Counted from the first letter of the stretch, positions 46,718-56,264 are shown. The stretch is 64,000 nucleotides of DNA from Candidatus Thiodiazotropha endoloripes (GCF_001708965.1 NZ_LVJW01000006.1:310001-374000), one strand, 5' to 3'. The notes: generated by a model from the letters alone, not told the origin. Program-made: numbers and translations.

Positions 46718-47452
46718 TCACTCTCCTGGTACGACAGTCGTCAGTCCCCAAAGCTGCCACAACTGCATACCACCCCGGTAATAGACAATCCTATCCGCTG
46801 GATAACCTACTTTTAACAAACCTTTGATCGCCCGGGGGGATTGACCACACTCAGGGCCATTACACCAGAGAACCAGTTTCTTGGCATTGCTGAAATCCCA
46901 TTTCTCGGTTTTATCTCCATCTCCCAGCAGACCAAGCTCTTCCAGTTTCAGGGAAATCGCACCCACATCGACTCTTGGCCGCACACCGAACAAGAGTAGT
47001 GCTTGTTCCATTTCAGCTGTCCCCGGCTTGCTCAAGTGTGTAAAGGGAATATTGATCGAGCCGGGTATCGTGCCACGATTAAACCACTCAGCAGTGCGGG
47101 CATCAATCAACAGACCGGTTTTATCTCTCAGATCTCCTTCCATGAAATCAAACAGCTCTATCTCACCGATGGTGTCGACCCGTGGATCAACCTGCATCGG
47201 TTGTAAGCAAAACGGCGGGCACTTGCGTGCCGTTTTGGCATAGTAGCCTTTGAGCTGATAATCGGGATCCTGTATCCGCTGAACCCGAATGGATCGACCT
47301 TCATGTATAACAAAAGTGTATGGTTTCTCAGACGACAGCTTGACTGAAAGTTCGTCTCCCTGTTTGGCTTCTGCCGTCTCTTCGGCAACCGCCACCAGCG
47401 GTGATATCATCAGGAGTATTCGACATATCAGGTTAACACAGCGATTCATCAC
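46718..47452 (-). CDS. exported rhodanese-like sulfurtransferase-fold protein
   Basis: 244 residues with a Sec signal peptide (LICRILLMISPLVAVAEETA). The rhodanese domain occupies about residues 95-240: LLIDARTAEWFNRGTIPGSI, then the active-site loop WCNGPECGQSPRA with the probable catalytic Cys, and YYRGGMQLWQLWG at the end. Periplasmic rhodaneses may handle persulfides or may only use the fold for binding. It lies 40 bp upstream of pilG on the same strand and is probably co-transcribed with the chemosensory genes, which is not part of the Pseudomonas arrangement. Confidence 0.82.
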   Translation of the reverse strand: MMNRCVNLICRILLMISPLVAVAEETAEAKQGDELSVKLSSEKPYTFVIHEGRSIRVQRIQDPDYQLKGYYAKTARKCPPFCLQPMQVDPRVDTIGEIELFDFMEGDLRDKTGLLIDARTAEWFNRGTIPGSINIPFTHLSKPGTAEMEQALLLFGVRPRVDVGAISLKLEELGLLGDGDKTEKWDFSNAKKLVLWCNGPECGQSPRAIKGLLKVGYPADRIVYYRGGMQLWQLWGLTTVVPGE

Positions 47453-47530
47453 GTTACCTTCAGGCTAAAATTGATCGGAAATTGGGGACATGTGGTGACT
47501 CTTGCAAAGTTTTCCGAGCCGGTTGCATAG

Positions 47531-47887
47531 CTATTGATTTAAAAATCGATTCATAATTTTCTGTCTGATCTCATCGATCGAGGCACCGCCTTTATACTCC
47601 TCGTAGACCTCTTCCCTGGCCCGCCTGGGGAGTTTTTTATAAAAGGTGTAGCTACCCAGATAACGCGATTTCAAATCCTCTTCGAATGCAACTTGTGCTG
47701 CACTCTCGTCCGTTAAGCCGTCCTGGTTTTGTTTCGCCTCTCCCTCTGTCGGTAATTTGGAATCAATCTTACTGGCCTCTGCAGATATCTCCGACAGATA
47801 ATCGTCGTCCTGGGCGACTGCGGGTTGCACCAGCAAGCCGAGTATAGACAGAAAAATCGCCGGATAACTCAAGCTTGCGCAGTTCAT
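47531..47887 (-). CDS. small exported protein of unknown function
   Basis: 118 residues from the ATG at 47887 (MNCASLSYPAIFLSILGLLV), a signal peptide ending near PAVAQ; the frame opens at 47917. The mature part is charged and helical: an acidic segment, then LKSRYLGSYTFYKKLPRRAREEVYEEYKGG and IDEIRQKIMNRFLN. No family recognised. It is the first gene upstream of the rhodanese and pilG on the same strand (78 bp to the rhodanese), so it may belong to the pilus control operon. Confidence 0.65.
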   Translation of the reverse strand: MNCASLSYPAIFLSILGLLVQPAVAQDDDYLSEISAEASKIDSKLPTEGEAKQNQDGLTDESAAQVAFEEDLKSRYLGSYTFYKKLPRRAREEVYEEYKGGASIDEIRQKIMNRFLNQ

Positions 47888-48397
47888 ATTTCCGAAACCG
47901 GTGGTTTGTGTCGCCATGGCAACACACCTCTCTAATAATCAGCAATGATTGACAACACTGCGCAAGTTTTTGGTTTGATCTTATGTGCAGTGGCTCTCCT
48001 CCCTTTCGGTCAAATCCGTAACCTTAAGTAGCACTCGATCCTGTCGACAATTCTCACAATCCGTTCCGATCAACTTCAACTGCGGCCTGCATGCCCCCCA
48101 GCCAATCGGAACAAGCTCTATCCCGGACCTGAATACAACACCGTCTCAGGTCGTCATACTGAAATCGTCAAACAGCATCGAACACTACGCTAAATCTAAC
48201 CCACAAAATAGCAAGACAACCTATTTGCATCAAGAATATACTTCCCAATTCATGAACTTAGGGGTTGAATTTAGCTGTTCCTCACAACATGTAAGTCCTT
48301 CTAGCGGCAAACCATTGAAAAACTTAAGGAGCTTGATTAACAATCCCCCCCAGCAAATAATGCGAAATACACTTTTGCAGCGGACCAGTAGACACAG
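47888..48397. other. divergent promoter region between the Pil-Chp cluster and gshB
   Basis: About 510 bp. A plus-strand open frame from 47985 runs into gshB, but its Ser/Thr/Pro/Gln-rich product resembles nothing and is probably non-coding. The A+T-rich part near 48170-48290 could carry promoters for both directions. I see no hairpin terminator. Confidence 0.4.
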
Positions 48398-49348
48398 ATG
48401 ACGATTCAACTCGGCGTGGTGATGGACCCCATAGAGACCATCAAGATACAGAAAGACAGCACCTTCGCCATGTTACTGGCAGCCCAACGTCGCAGCTGGC
48501 AGATCCACTACCTGCAACAGCAGGACCTCTCGCTTCGGGAAGGGGTCTGTTGGGCAGAGTCCAGACAGTTGCAAGTCACTGACAATGCTGAAAACTGGTT
48601 TGAATTTGGCCAGCGTCAGCAACTCCCCCTGCATCAGCTGGATGTAGTACTGATGCGTAAGGATCCCCCCTTCGACATGGAATACATCTACACCACCTAT
48701 CTGCTGGAGCAGGCCGAGTCAAATGGCTGCCTGGTGGTCAACCGGCCAAGCAGCTTGAGGGACGCCAATGAGAAGCTGTTTACCGCCTATTTCCCCGAAT
48801 GCACACCAGCCACGCTGGTCAGCCGCAAAGAATCGGAGATCAGGGAGTTTCATCGTCAGCACAAGGACATCATCGTTAAACCCCTGGGCGGCATGGGTGG
48901 CGCCTCCATCTTCCGAATCACTGAGCAGGACCCCAATCTCGGGGTGATTATCGAGACCCTGACACAGCACGGCAGCCAGTTCGCCATGGCCCAACGCTTT
49001 ATCCCTGAGATCAGCAAAGGCGATAAACGTATCCTGATGATCGATGGTGAACCGGTTCCTTATGCATTGGCCAGAATCCCTGCTGCCGGTGAGACAAGGG
49101 GTAACCTGGCCGCTGGCGGCCGGGGTGAAGGGGTGCCCCTGTCTGAACGGGACTTCTGGATTGCAGGTCAGGTTGCACCGCAACTCAAACAGCGGGGCAT
49201 TCTGTTTGCCGGACTGGATGTGATCGGGGACTACCTGACAGAAATCAATGTCACCAGTCCCACCTGTATCCGGGAACTGGACAAGATATACGATCTGGAT
49301 ATCGCCTCAGACCTGATGGATGCGATAGCGGCTAGACTGAATAAATGA
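48398..49348 (+). CDS. gshB: glutathione synthetase
   Basis: 316-residue ATP-grasp ligase adding glycine to gamma-glutamylcysteine. LGVVMDPIETIKIQKDSTFA is the family N-terminus; IIVKPLGGMGGASIFRI binds ATP, and NLAAGGRGEGVPLSERD and LFAGLDVIGDYLTEINVTSP are the C-terminal blocks. It is the first gene of an eight-gene plus-strand run and overlaps the tonB gene by 4 bp. Placing gshB opposite pilG is the same arrangement as in Pseudomonas. Confidence 0.96.
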   Translation: MTIQLGVVMDPIETIKIQKDSTFAMLLAAQRRSWQIHYLQQQDLSLREGVCWAESRQLQVTDNAENWFEFGQRQQLPLHQLDVVLMRKDPPFDMEYIYTTYLLEQAESNGCLVVNRPSSLRDANEKLFTAYFPECTPATLVSRKESEIREFHRQHKDIIVKPLGGMGGASIFRITEQDPNLGVIIETLTQHGSQFAMAQRFIPEISKGDKRILMIDGEPVPYALARIPAAGETRGNLAAGGRGEGVPLSERDFWIAGQVAPQLKQRGILFAGLDVIGDYLTEINVTSPTCIRELDKIYDLDIASDLMDAIAARLNK

Positions 49349-50193
49349 TCTCGACCCATAATCACAATGACATTCTGGGCATCGGTCTGTTTGTCGCCAC
49401 GGCGCTGCACGCCTTTGTCATACTCGGCATCACCTTCAAACCTTTTGACCCGAGCAAACCCGAATACCAACAACAAAGCCTTGAGGTCATGGTGGTCCGG
49501 CAACCCAAGCAGCAGCCGGAAGAGGATGAGCAGGCAGACTACCTGGCACAGGTTACACAAAGTGGTGGCGGAGAACTAAGGGAGCAGGAAAAGCCACAAA
49601 CGCCTGAACCCCCGGCACCTCCCCAGGCTGCTCAGACACCTCCCGCATTCCAGCAACCGGTGGACCAGTCCCAGCCATTGACTGCAGAACAATCCGAACA
49701 GCAGGCACCGGTCGACAACCAGATCGTGGAGCGACAACCCCTGCCCACAGCCAGCCAACTGTTGAACAGTAAGAACATGGAGATCGCCAGACTCACCGCT
49801 GAGCTGGAGAGAAAGTCTGAGGCCTACGCCAAACTCCCCAAGCGCAAGGCGATCAGCGCCAGTACCAAAGAGTATAAATATGCCTCTTATCTCGATGCCT
49901 GGCGACGCAAGGTCGAGCGAATCGGCAACCTCAACTACCCGGATCAGGCGAAGCGGGACCGCTTATACGGCAATCTGGTGCTGCATGTTGCCGTCAAAGC
50001 GGACGGCAGCGTTGATCAAATTCGTGTACTGCACTCATCGGGACATAAGATTCTTGATGATTCGGCAATCCGCATCGTCCGTCTGGCAGCACCGTTTTCA
50101 CCCTTTCCCAATGAAATCCGCAAAGAGACTGATATCCTGGACATCACCCGAACCTGGCAATTTCTTCGCAGTGGCAAACTCAACGCAGAATAA
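49345..50193 (+). CDS. TonB-family energy transducer
   Basis: 282 residues. A membrane helix at about 13-32 (IGLFVATALHAFVILGITF) precedes a Pro/Gln-rich spacer (about 50-130), a helical part and a C-terminal TonB domain (YPDQAKRDRLYGNLVLHVAV, then DDSAIRIVRLAAPFSPFPNE). It would transmit proton-motive force to outer-membrane receptors. In this exact position Pseudomonas has tonB3, needed for twitching motility, so a link to type IV pili rather than iron uptake is plausible. No exbB or exbD is nearby. Confidence 0.88.
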   Translation: MISTHNHNDILGIGLFVATALHAFVILGITFKPFDPSKPEYQQQSLEVMVVRQPKQQPEEDEQADYLAQVTQSGGGELREQEKPQTPEPPAPPQAAQTPPAFQQPVDQSQPLTAEQSEQQAPVDNQIVERQPLPTASQLLNSKNMEIARLTAELERKSEAYAKLPKRKAISASTKEYKYASYLDAWRRKVERIGNLNYPDQAKRDRLYGNLVLHVAVKADGSVDQIRVLHSSGHKILDDSAIRIVRLAAPFSPFPNEIRKETDILDITRTWQFLRSGKLNAE

Positions 50194-50231
50194 CAGTTGC
50201 AGCATTAAGCCAGCGATTGGATACTAGCACT

Positions 50232-50789
50232 ATGTCTTCTAATCTGACCAACCACTTTCTCATCGCCATGCCGCAGCTTGAGGATCCGAATTTTTTCCAT
50301 ACGGTGACCTACATCTGCGAGCACTCCAGCGATGGCGCCATGGGCATTGTCATCAATCGCCCCATGGAACTTCATCTGGCTGACATTTTTGAACAGCTGA
50401 AGATCCCCATCGCCACCGAGAAAGTTTCTGAACAATCAGTCTATATCGGTGGCCCGGTTCAGAGTGATCGTGGATTCGTTCTGCACGACAGTAATTCAGA
50501 GTGGGCCTCCACTCTGAGAGTCACCCCGCAGATCTGCGTCACCACATCCCTGGATATCCTTGAGGCCATTGCCGCCGGCAAGGGCCCGGAACAGAATCTG
50601 GTGGCACTTGGATATGCCAGTTGGGGAGCAGGCCAACTGGAGAGTGAACTGGCACAGAATGCCTGGCTGAGCGGCCCCGCCGAAAGCGACATCATATTCA
50701 AACGAGCCAGCAACGAGCGTTGGCAGGCGGCAGCTGATCTGCTTGGTGTAGACTTGAACCTGCTGAGCAGCGATGCCGGACACGCCTGA
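50232..50789 (+). CDS. yqgE: UPF0301 family protein YqgE/AlgH
   Basis: 185 residues from the ATG at 50232; an in-frame TTG at 50217 is less likely. NHFLIAMPQLEDPNFFHTVT, HSSDGAMGIVINRP and YIGGPVQSDRGFVLH are the family hallmarks. The function is not established: AlgH was first linked to alginate regulation, and the structure suggests a nucleotide- or protein-binding role. It overlaps ruvX by 17 bp, the standard yqgE-yqgF pairing of gammaproteobacteria. Confidence 0.92.
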   Translation: MSSNLTNHFLIAMPQLEDPNFFHTVTYICEHSSDGAMGIVINRPMELHLADIFEQLKIPIATEKVSEQSVYIGGPVQSDRGFVLHDSNSEWASTLRVTPQICVTTSLDILEAIAAGKGPEQNLVALGYASWGAGQLESELAQNAWLSGPAESDIIFKRASNERWQAAADLLGVDLNLLSSDAGHA

Positions 50790-51201
50790 TCCAGAGAGAA
50801 CCTCAGGTACTCTGCTGGGTTTCGATTTCGGTACGCGTAAAATCGGTGTGGCGGTAGGTCAGACCCTCACAGGTACGGCAACGCCGCTTGAAACCCTGGA
50901 GTTGGTCAACCACAAACCTGATTGGGTACGTATTGAACAGTTAATCAATGAGTGGCAGCCTCAGGCTCTGGTGGTTGGTCTGCCCCTCGATGTGGATGAT
51001 AGTGAAACCGATGCCACACAACCCGCATTGCGCTTTTCACGACAGCTCGAAGGTCGTTTCCACCTGACTGTACATCTGGCAGATGAACGCTTCACTTCCT
51101 TCGAGGCCAGGGACAGGTTGGGACATCGGGCCAAGCGGCTCGAGGATTATGATGCCGTAGCGGCAAAACTGATATTGGAAACCTGGTTTAATGAGCGATA
51201 A
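50773..51201 (+). CDS. ruvX: Holliday junction resolvase-like protein RuvX/YqgF
   Basis: 142-residue RNase H-fold protein. LLGFDFGTRKIGVAVGQ gives the first acidic residue, VVGLPLDVDDSE the second region, and DERFTSFEARDRL and DYDAVAAKLILE the rest of the active site. It functions in 16S rRNA 5'-end maturation in E. coli and also resembles RuvC resolvases. It overlaps yqgE (17 bp) and pyrR (11 bp). Length and motifs are normal. Confidence 0.93.
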   Translation: MPDTPDPERTSGTLLGFDFGTRKIGVAVGQTLTGTATPLETLELVNHKPDWVRIEQLINEWQPQALVVGLPLDVDDSETDATQPALRFSRQLEGRFHLTVHLADERFTSFEARDRLGHRAKRLEDYDAVAAKLILETWFNER

Positions 51202-51754
51202 CACAACCTTCATGCAAGCCGACGGCGTGGAATCCCTGATCGACGTCATGGCTGGCAAAATCTGGACGCTAATCAATGACAAAGGAATATCCGACCCGCT
51301 GATGGTCGGGATTCGAACCGGCGGCGTCTGGTTGGCGGAACGACTTCATCAGGAATTGGGATTGCGGGATCCCCTGGGCACACTCGACATCTCCTTTTAT
51401 CGGGACGACTTCACCCGTATCGGCATGAATCCGGAGGTTCACCCATCGGACCTGCCGATCCCGGTGGATGACCGGCACATCATACTGGTCGACGATGTAC
51501 TGCACACCGGTCGCACCATCAGAGCGGCACTGAACGAGATCTTCGACTATGGTCGACCCGCCTCGATCACCCTCGCCACCCTGGTCGACCGGAGCGGCCG
51601 GGAGCTGCCGATCCAACCGGATGTGACCGGGCTACACCCCAGCCTGGACCCGGATCAACACATCACCCTGATCGGTCCCGATCCGCTGGGTCTGATTCTC
51701 GGTGCAAAAACCAACCGCAGCTCCCGAGGCGATGAGCAGGGCAAGGACGTATGA
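51191..51754 (+). CDS. pyrR: bifunctional pyrimidine regulator / uracil phosphoribosyltransferase PyrR
   Basis: 187 residues with the PRPP-binding motif [19 protein letters not shown] and [13 protein letters not shown]. In Bacillus PyrR attenuates pyr mRNA when bound to UMP; in Pseudomonas relatives regulation differs and the protein can act as a uracil phosphoribosyltransferase. It lies directly before pyrB and overlaps it by 4 bp. I did not find an obvious pyr attenuator stem with T-run upstream, because ruvX occupies that space. Confidence 0.92.
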   Translation: MSDNTTFMQADGVESLIDVMAGKIWTLINDKGISDPLMVGIRTGGVWLAERLHQELGLRDPLGTLDISFYRDDFTRIGMNPEVHPSDLPIPVDDRHIILVDDVLHTGRTIRAALNEIFDYGRPASITLATLVDRSGRELPIQPDVTGLHPSLDPDQHITLIGPDPLGLILGAKTNRSSRGDEQGKDV

Positions 51755-52740
51755 GTCTGAGCAACAAAGCACTACAACTCGATGATGAGCAACGACTGCT
51801 CCATTTCCTCACGATCGATGGACTCGACAGATCGATCCTGACTGAAATACTGGATACGGCAGAGGGATTTACCGGTGTCTCCGAGCGAACCATAAAAAAG
51901 GTGCCGCTCTGTCGAGGCAAGGTGGTGGCCAACCTGTTTTTCGAGAACAGTACCCGCACCCGCACCACCTTCGAACTGGCGGCAAAAAGACTCTCCGCCG
52001 ATGTACTCAATCTCAATATCAGCGCCTCGGCCACCTCCAAAGGGGAGACCCTGCTGGATACCCTGCGCAATCTGGAAGCGATGCATGTGGATATGTTTAT
52101 TGTCCGCCACGCCACCAGCGGTGCAGCCCACTTCATCGCCCAGCACGCCGACCCTGGCGTGGGGGTGATCAATGCGGGGGACGGACGTCACGCCCATCCC
52201 ACCCAGGCGATGCTGGACATGTTCACCATCCGTCGCCATAAAGGGGAGTTCGTCGGACTTCGGGTGGCCATCGTGGGGGATATCCTTCACTCCCGGGTGG
52301 CCCGTTCCCAGATCCTGGCCCTGAACACCCTGGGAGTCTCCGAAGTTCGGGTTGTCGCACCGCAAACCCTGCTGCCCTCCGATGCCCGCAGCCTGGGTGT
52401 GCATGTCTACCACGATTTCGATGAAGGCATCCGGGATGTTGACGTGATCATCATGCTGCGCCTGCAGAAAGAGCGGATGCGCGGCGCTCTGCTCCCCTCG
52501 GAACATGAATATTTCAGCCTCTACGGCCTCACCGAAAGGCGTCTGGCGCTGGCCAAACCCGATGCCATCGTCATGCATCCGGGACCGATCAACCGGGGTG
52601 TTGAGATGGATTCCAAGGTAGCCGACGGTTCAAAATCGGTTATCCTGCAGCAGGTCAGTTACGGCATTGCGATTCGTATGGCGATCATCTCCATGGTGAT
52701 CGGTACGCAAAACCTGCGTACCCAGGAGGCGGCAGTATGA
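51751..52740 (+). CDS. pyrB: aspartate carbamoyltransferase catalytic subunit
   Basis: 329 residues catalysing carbamoyl-aspartate formation in pyrimidine synthesis. [19 protein letters not shown] is the carbamoyl-phosphate site (STRTRT), [12 protein letters not shown] the central motif, and MRLQKERM and [11 protein letters not shown] are the C-terminal residues. The N-terminal extension of about 20 residues is typical of the class that needs a dihydroorotase-like partner subunit. There is no pyrI. It overlaps pyrR and the pyrC-like gene by ATGA, supporting a PyrB-PyrC' complex. Confidence 0.95.
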   Translation: MSLSNKALQLDDEQRLLHFLTIDGLDRSILTEILDTAEGFTGVSERTIKKVPLCRGKVVANLFFENSTRTRTTFELAAKRLSADVLNLNISASATSKGETLLDTLRNLEAMHVDMFIVRHATSGAAHFIAQHADPGVGVINAGDGRHAHPTQAMLDMFTIRRHKGEFVGLRVAIVGDILHSRVARSQILALNTLGVSEVRVVAPQTLLPSDARSLGVHVYHDFDEGIRDVDVIIMLRLQKERMRGALLPSEHEYFSLYGLTERRLALAKPDAIVMHPGPINRGVEMDSKVADGSKSVILQQVSYGIAIRMAIISMVIGTQNLRTQEAAV

Positions 52741-54035
52741 AAAAGAAGAAAAAAGATATCACGATACGCAATGGCCGGGTGGTGGATCCCGGCAACGGCA
52801 TCGACGAGGTTACCGATCTGCATCTCTCAGCCGGCAAGATTCTCGCCCTGGGTCAGACACCGGAGAACTTCCAGCCGCTGCTCGAGATCGACGCCACCGA
52901 TCAGATCGTCTGTCCCGGCCTGATCGACTTGACAGTCAATCTGCGGGAGCCGGGTAATGAGCACAAAGCCACCATCGCCAGCGAAACCGCCTGTGCCGCC
53001 CGCAATGGCATCACCACCCTTTGCTGCACACCCGACACCCTACCGGTGATCGACACACCGGCCGTGGTCGGGCAGATACGCCACAAGGCCCGCAAGGCCG
53101 GATATTGCAGACTGCTGCCCCAGGGAGCACTGACGAAGAATCTTGATGGTACCCATCTGAGTGAAATGGCCGCCCTCAAGGCCGCCGGATGTATCGCAGT
53201 CACCAACTGCTATACCCCGCTGGCCAACACCCTGGTTCAGCGACGCGCCATGGAGTATGCCTCCACCTTCAATCTGTTGACCATCATTCGCCCGGAGGAT
53301 CAGTACCTGTGCAACAACGGTTGCGCTCACGAAGGCAAGGTCGCAGACCGGCTTGGACTGCCGGGGATACCGGAAGCGGCGGAAACCGTTGCCGTCGCCC
53401 GGGATCTGGCATTGGCCGAGACCACGGGTGCGGTGATCCATTTTCATGCCCTCTCCAGTGCCAGCGCGGCACGCACCATGGCCTGGGCAAAGCGGGAAGG
53501 TCGCAAGGTCAGCGCCGATGTAGCCATCCACCAGCTGCACCTGACCGAACTCGACCTGGAGGGTTTTGACAGCAATCGTCATGTCAGACCGCCACTGCGT
53601 ACCGACAGCGACCGGGACGGTCTGCGCAAGGCGGTGGCGGAGAACGTCATCCAGGCGATCTGTTCCGACCATCAACCCCATGAAGCGGATGCCAAGTCCT
53701 CCCCCTTGCCCGATACCGAGCCAGGCATCTCCGGTCTGGACACCCTGCTGCCCCTGACCCTGAAACTGGTTGAACAGGAAGTCATGGATTTAAGCAGTGC
53801 GATTGCCCGCCTCACCTGTGGCCCCGCCGATATTCTCGGTCTGCCGTTGGGCCGCCTGACCCCAGGGTACGCTGCCGATATCTGCATCTATGACCCCAAC
53901 AGGCAGTGGCATGTATCAGCTGAGCAGATCCATAGTGCCGGCAAAAACACACCATTCACCGGCTGGGAAATGCCCGGCCGGGTCACCCATACACTGCTGA
54001 AAGGCCGACTGGTCTTCCGTGAAGAGACACTATGA
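52737..54035 (+). CDS. pyrX: dihydroorotase-like protein, probably non-catalytic (PyrC')
   Basis: 432-residue amidohydrolase-fold protein of the class-I dihydroorotase family. The usual metal-binding HxH of DLHVHLREPG reads [10 protein letters not shown] near residue 63, so both His are lost, while the downstream [10 protein letters not shown] Asp region is kept. In Pseudomonas the PyrC' protein in this position is inactive and serves as a structural partner for PyrB in a dodecamer. The same role is inferred. A separate active dihydroorotase would then be needed elsewhere in the genome. Start and stop overlap neighbours by 4 bp. Confidence 0.85.
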   Translation: MKKKKKDITIRNGRVVDPGNGIDEVTDLHLSAGKILALGQTPENFQPLLEIDATDQIVCPGLIDLTVNLREPGNEHKATIASETACAARNGITTLCCTPDTLPVIDTPAVVGQIRHKARKAGYCRLLPQGALTKNLDGTHLSEMAALKAAGCIAVTNCYTPLANTLVQRRAMEYASTFNLLTIIRPEDQYLCNNGCAHEGKVADRLGLPGIPEAAETVAVARDLALAETTGAVIHFHALSSASAARTMAWAKREGRKVSADVAIHQLHLTELDLEGFDSNRHVRPPLRTDSDRDGLRKAVAENVIQAICSDHQPHEADAKSSPLPDTEPGISGLDTLLPLTLKLVEQEVMDLSSAIARLTCGPADILGLPLGRLTPGYAADICIYDPNRQWHVSAEQIHSAGKNTPFTGWEMPGRVTHTLLKGRLVFREETL

Positions 54036-54904
54036 CCAAACCACATCACAATTCAGTATTTCTTGAAGAGGCTGAGATCATCAGCCATCAGGCCTTCGAT
54101 GGGGATCAGTTCATCATGCGCCTGCTAGCCCCGCACTGCGCCGCCAAAGCCGAGCCCGGCAGTTTTGTCCACTTGACCTGTGACCCACAACTGCCGATGA
54201 GGCGACCTATTTCAATCATGCGCAGCTCATACAATGAGGGCTGGATCGACCTGTTGTATAAAAGAGTGGGAAAAGGCACCACGCTGCTCGCACAGCGCCA
54301 GCCCGGTGAGAAGATCAGCATTCTTGGACCGATCGGCACACCCTTCAAAGCGACTCCGGGACACAGCCGTCCATTGTTGATCGGTGGTGGGGTGGGCATG
54401 CCGCCGATGATTTTCCTTGCTGAAAGCATGCGACAGGAGAGCGATAAACAGCCATTTGTCATCCTCGGCTCTGAAGTCCCGTTCCCGTTCAAGCCGACCC
54501 CATCGAAGATCATGATACCCGGTATCCCTGAGGGGGTGATCGCCAGCATGCCTCTACTGGATGACTGGGGTATCGGTAACCGATTGGCGAGCCAGCAGGA
54601 GTTCAATGGATGCTTTCAGGGTTATGTCACCGAACTGGCTGATTTATGGTTCAGAAACCTCGACAGGGAGACCCGTTCTCAAGTTGAGATCTTTGCCTGT
54701 GGTCCTCACCCGATGCTGGAAGCCGTTGCTGCCATGGCCAGTGAGTGGCAGGTCCCCTGCCAGGTCTCCCTGGAGGAGTTTATGGCTTGTGGTATTGGCG
54801 GCTGCGCCGGTTGTGTGGTGGAAGTACAGACAGCCGATGGGCCGGCGATGAAGAGAGTCTGTGTCGATGGACCGGTTTTTGAAGCGGCAAGCGTGTTCAA
54901 CTGA
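54032..54904 (+). CDS. pyrK: PyrK-like FAD/[2Fe-2S] electron-transfer subunit
   Basis: 290 residues. The FAD-binding barrel contains PMRRPISIMRSS (RPxS-type motif) and GKGTTLLAQRQPGEKISILGPIG, then an NAD-binding part with LIGGGVGMPPMIFLAES. The C-terminal iron-sulfur motif is EFMACGIGGCAGC with a later Cys in VCVDGPVF. This is the partner that gives NAD-linked dihydroorotate dehydrogenase (PyrDB) its electron acceptor. Gammaproteobacteria normally use the quinone-linked PyrD, and no pyrD is adjacent. It overlaps the PyrC' gene by ATGA, so it is part of the pyrimidine operon. Confidence 0.85.
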   Translation: MTKPHHNSVFLEEAEIISHQAFDGDQFIMRLLAPHCAAKAEPGSFVHLTCDPQLPMRRPISIMRSSYNEGWIDLLYKRVGKGTTLLAQRQPGEKISILGPIGTPFKATPGHSRPLLIGGGVGMPPMIFLAESMRQESDKQPFVILGSEVPFPFKPTPSKIMIPGIPEGVIASMPLLDDWGIGNRLASQQEFNGCFQGYVTELADLWFRNLDRETRSQVEIFACGPHPMLEAVAAMASEWQVPCQVSLEEFMACGIGGCAGCVVEVQTADGPAMKRVCVDGPVFEAASVFN

Positions 54905-54984
54905 AGAGATCAAAAGCGTGATGCCACTGGAATCTGCAACCGCGGGGGTGGAAACCCCCCGGTGGTCAGCAGAAGAGCGTAGAA

Positions 54985-55536
54985 TCAGAAGCGGTGCTGA
55001 TATCCCAGATTGATTGAATCAATCTTGTAATCCACATTGTGCAGATCCCCGTCGGCATAGCGCATCGCTTCAAAGGTGATCGCATTGCGCTCATTACCGT
55101 ACAGTTCCAATCCCAGACCAAAGGCTGGCGCCACATCGTCATCGCCCTTGAATCTCGGCACATCACCCGCGAAATAGGTGAGACCCACCAACATGTAGGC
55201 GCGGGCACGGTCATCGAACAGAAACAGATTGCCCCTGGCGAACAGACTGGCCATGTAGTCGATCTGGTAGGTGGTATCATCAACCGTATCACCACTGAAG
55301 ATACCGAAATGGCCCTCAACCGCGGCATATTTGAAAAACTCGCGGCCACCCCTGGCGATCAGGCCGGTGCCCCGGAAGTCGGTATTGGAGTCATCTTCCT
55401 TATACTGAGGGGAAGCGACAATCACCCCAAAGTAGTTGTTTCCTTCAATACCTGAGCCATCAGCAAATATTTCCGCCTGTGCGAGGGCGGACGAGATCAG
55501 CAAGCCAATGGCAACAATAAAACTGGTAACTCTCAT
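54985..55536 (-). CDS. outer-membrane beta-barrel protein
   Basis: 183 residues from the ATG at 55536 (GGAG lies 7 bp upstream; the frame opens at 55578). The signal peptide ends at about residue 21 (SSALAQA). The mature part has alternating aromatic/hydrophobic strands such as NYFGVIVASPQY, YQIDYMASLFARG and DRARAYMLVGLTYFAG. It ends SINLGYQHRF with a terminal Phe, the classic outer-membrane insertion signal. It is likely an eight-stranded porin-like or OmpA-like barrel of unknown function. It stands alone, convergent with pyrK. Confidence 0.82.
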   Translation of the reverse strand: MRVTSFIVAIGLLISSALAQAEIFADGSGIEGNNYFGVIVASPQYKEDDSNTDFRGTGLIARGGREFFKYAAVEGHFGIFSGDTVDDTTYQIDYMASLFARGNLFLFDDRARAYMLVGLTYFAGDVPRFKGDDDVAPAFGLGLELYGNERNAITFEAMRYADGDLHNVDYKIDSINLGYQHRF

Positions 55537-55692
55537 TAACTTTTCTCCATAAGTCACATAGATACTTATTTTTTCCAACTATAGTCTAGCTGTTCGGCAT
55601 CACAAGCGCCATGCTCTTTAAACTGCGAAATCGGTCGGATTAACAGCCCACAATAGGAAATAAACTCTGATTAACTAAATATTGTCCAGATT

Positions 55693-56247
55693 TCATATCC
55701 GCCAACCTTTTTTTCGCGCCTTATTGCTCCAAATCCAGACATAGGCGGCACCGCTGATCAAGGTCGTCAGGCCGGTTCCCCAGATCAACCACTCGATGAG
55801 CAGGTCGGGTAGTGGAAATGGCCCGGCATCGGTAACCACCAGCAACACCAGCATGATCTGCAGCAGGGTATTCAGCTTGCTGATCAGACTCGGATCCGCG
55901 TCTACCTCTTCCACACTGAAGTTATAGTAGAGCGCACCACCGACAATGGTCAGGTCACGAAAGATCACCAGCAGCACCAGCCAGATCGGGATCAGCCCCT
56001 GCCCGCCAAGTACCAGGAAAGAGCTCATCAGTAGTGCTTTATCGGCAAGCGGGTCCAATAATCCACCCAAATAGCTCTGCCAACCAAAACGTTTGGCCAG
56101 ATAGCCATCCAGACCATCGGAAAAACCGGCGACCGCAAACAGGATCAGGGCATGGGAAAACTGCTGCTCCAGCAGCAGCCAGACAATCGGCAAGGTCAGC
56201 AGGATTCGCAGAATACTGATTAGATTGGGTATATCTCGAAGCTGCAT
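55693..56247 (-). CDS. pgsA: CDP-alcohol phosphatidyltransferase (PgsA-like)
   Basis: 184-residue membrane enzyme. The catalytic CDP-alcohol motif is SDGLDGYLAKRFGWQSYLGG followed by LLDPLADK, with Lys in place of the usual Ala-Arg pair's Arg. About four to five hydrophobic helices are present. It is most likely phosphatidylglycerophosphate synthase, the first committed step to phosphatidylglycerol and cardiolipin; a related transferase with another alcohol is possible. It starts 17 bp after the DUF2066 gene on the same strand. Confidence 0.82.
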   Translation of the reverse strand: MQLRDIPNLISILRILLTLPIVWLLLEQQFSHALILFAVAGFSDGLDGYLAKRFGWQSYLGGLLDPLADKALLMSSFLVLGGQGLIPIWLVLLVIFRDLTIVGGALYYNFSVEEVDADPSLISKLNTLLQIMLVLLVVTDAGPFPLPDLLIEWLIWGTGLTTLISGAAYVWIWSNKARKKGWRI

Positions 56248-56264
56248 GGCGATTGATTCAGTGG

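Noticed and set aside
47985-48401. 138-codon frame upstream of gshB
   Set aside because: The Ser/Thr/Gln/Pro-rich product lacks any family signal and the region must hold divergent promoters.
54944-54959. GGGGGT/ACCCCC hairpin after pyrK
   Set aside because: Only a 6-bp stem with a 4-nt loop and no T-run; not enough to call a terminator.
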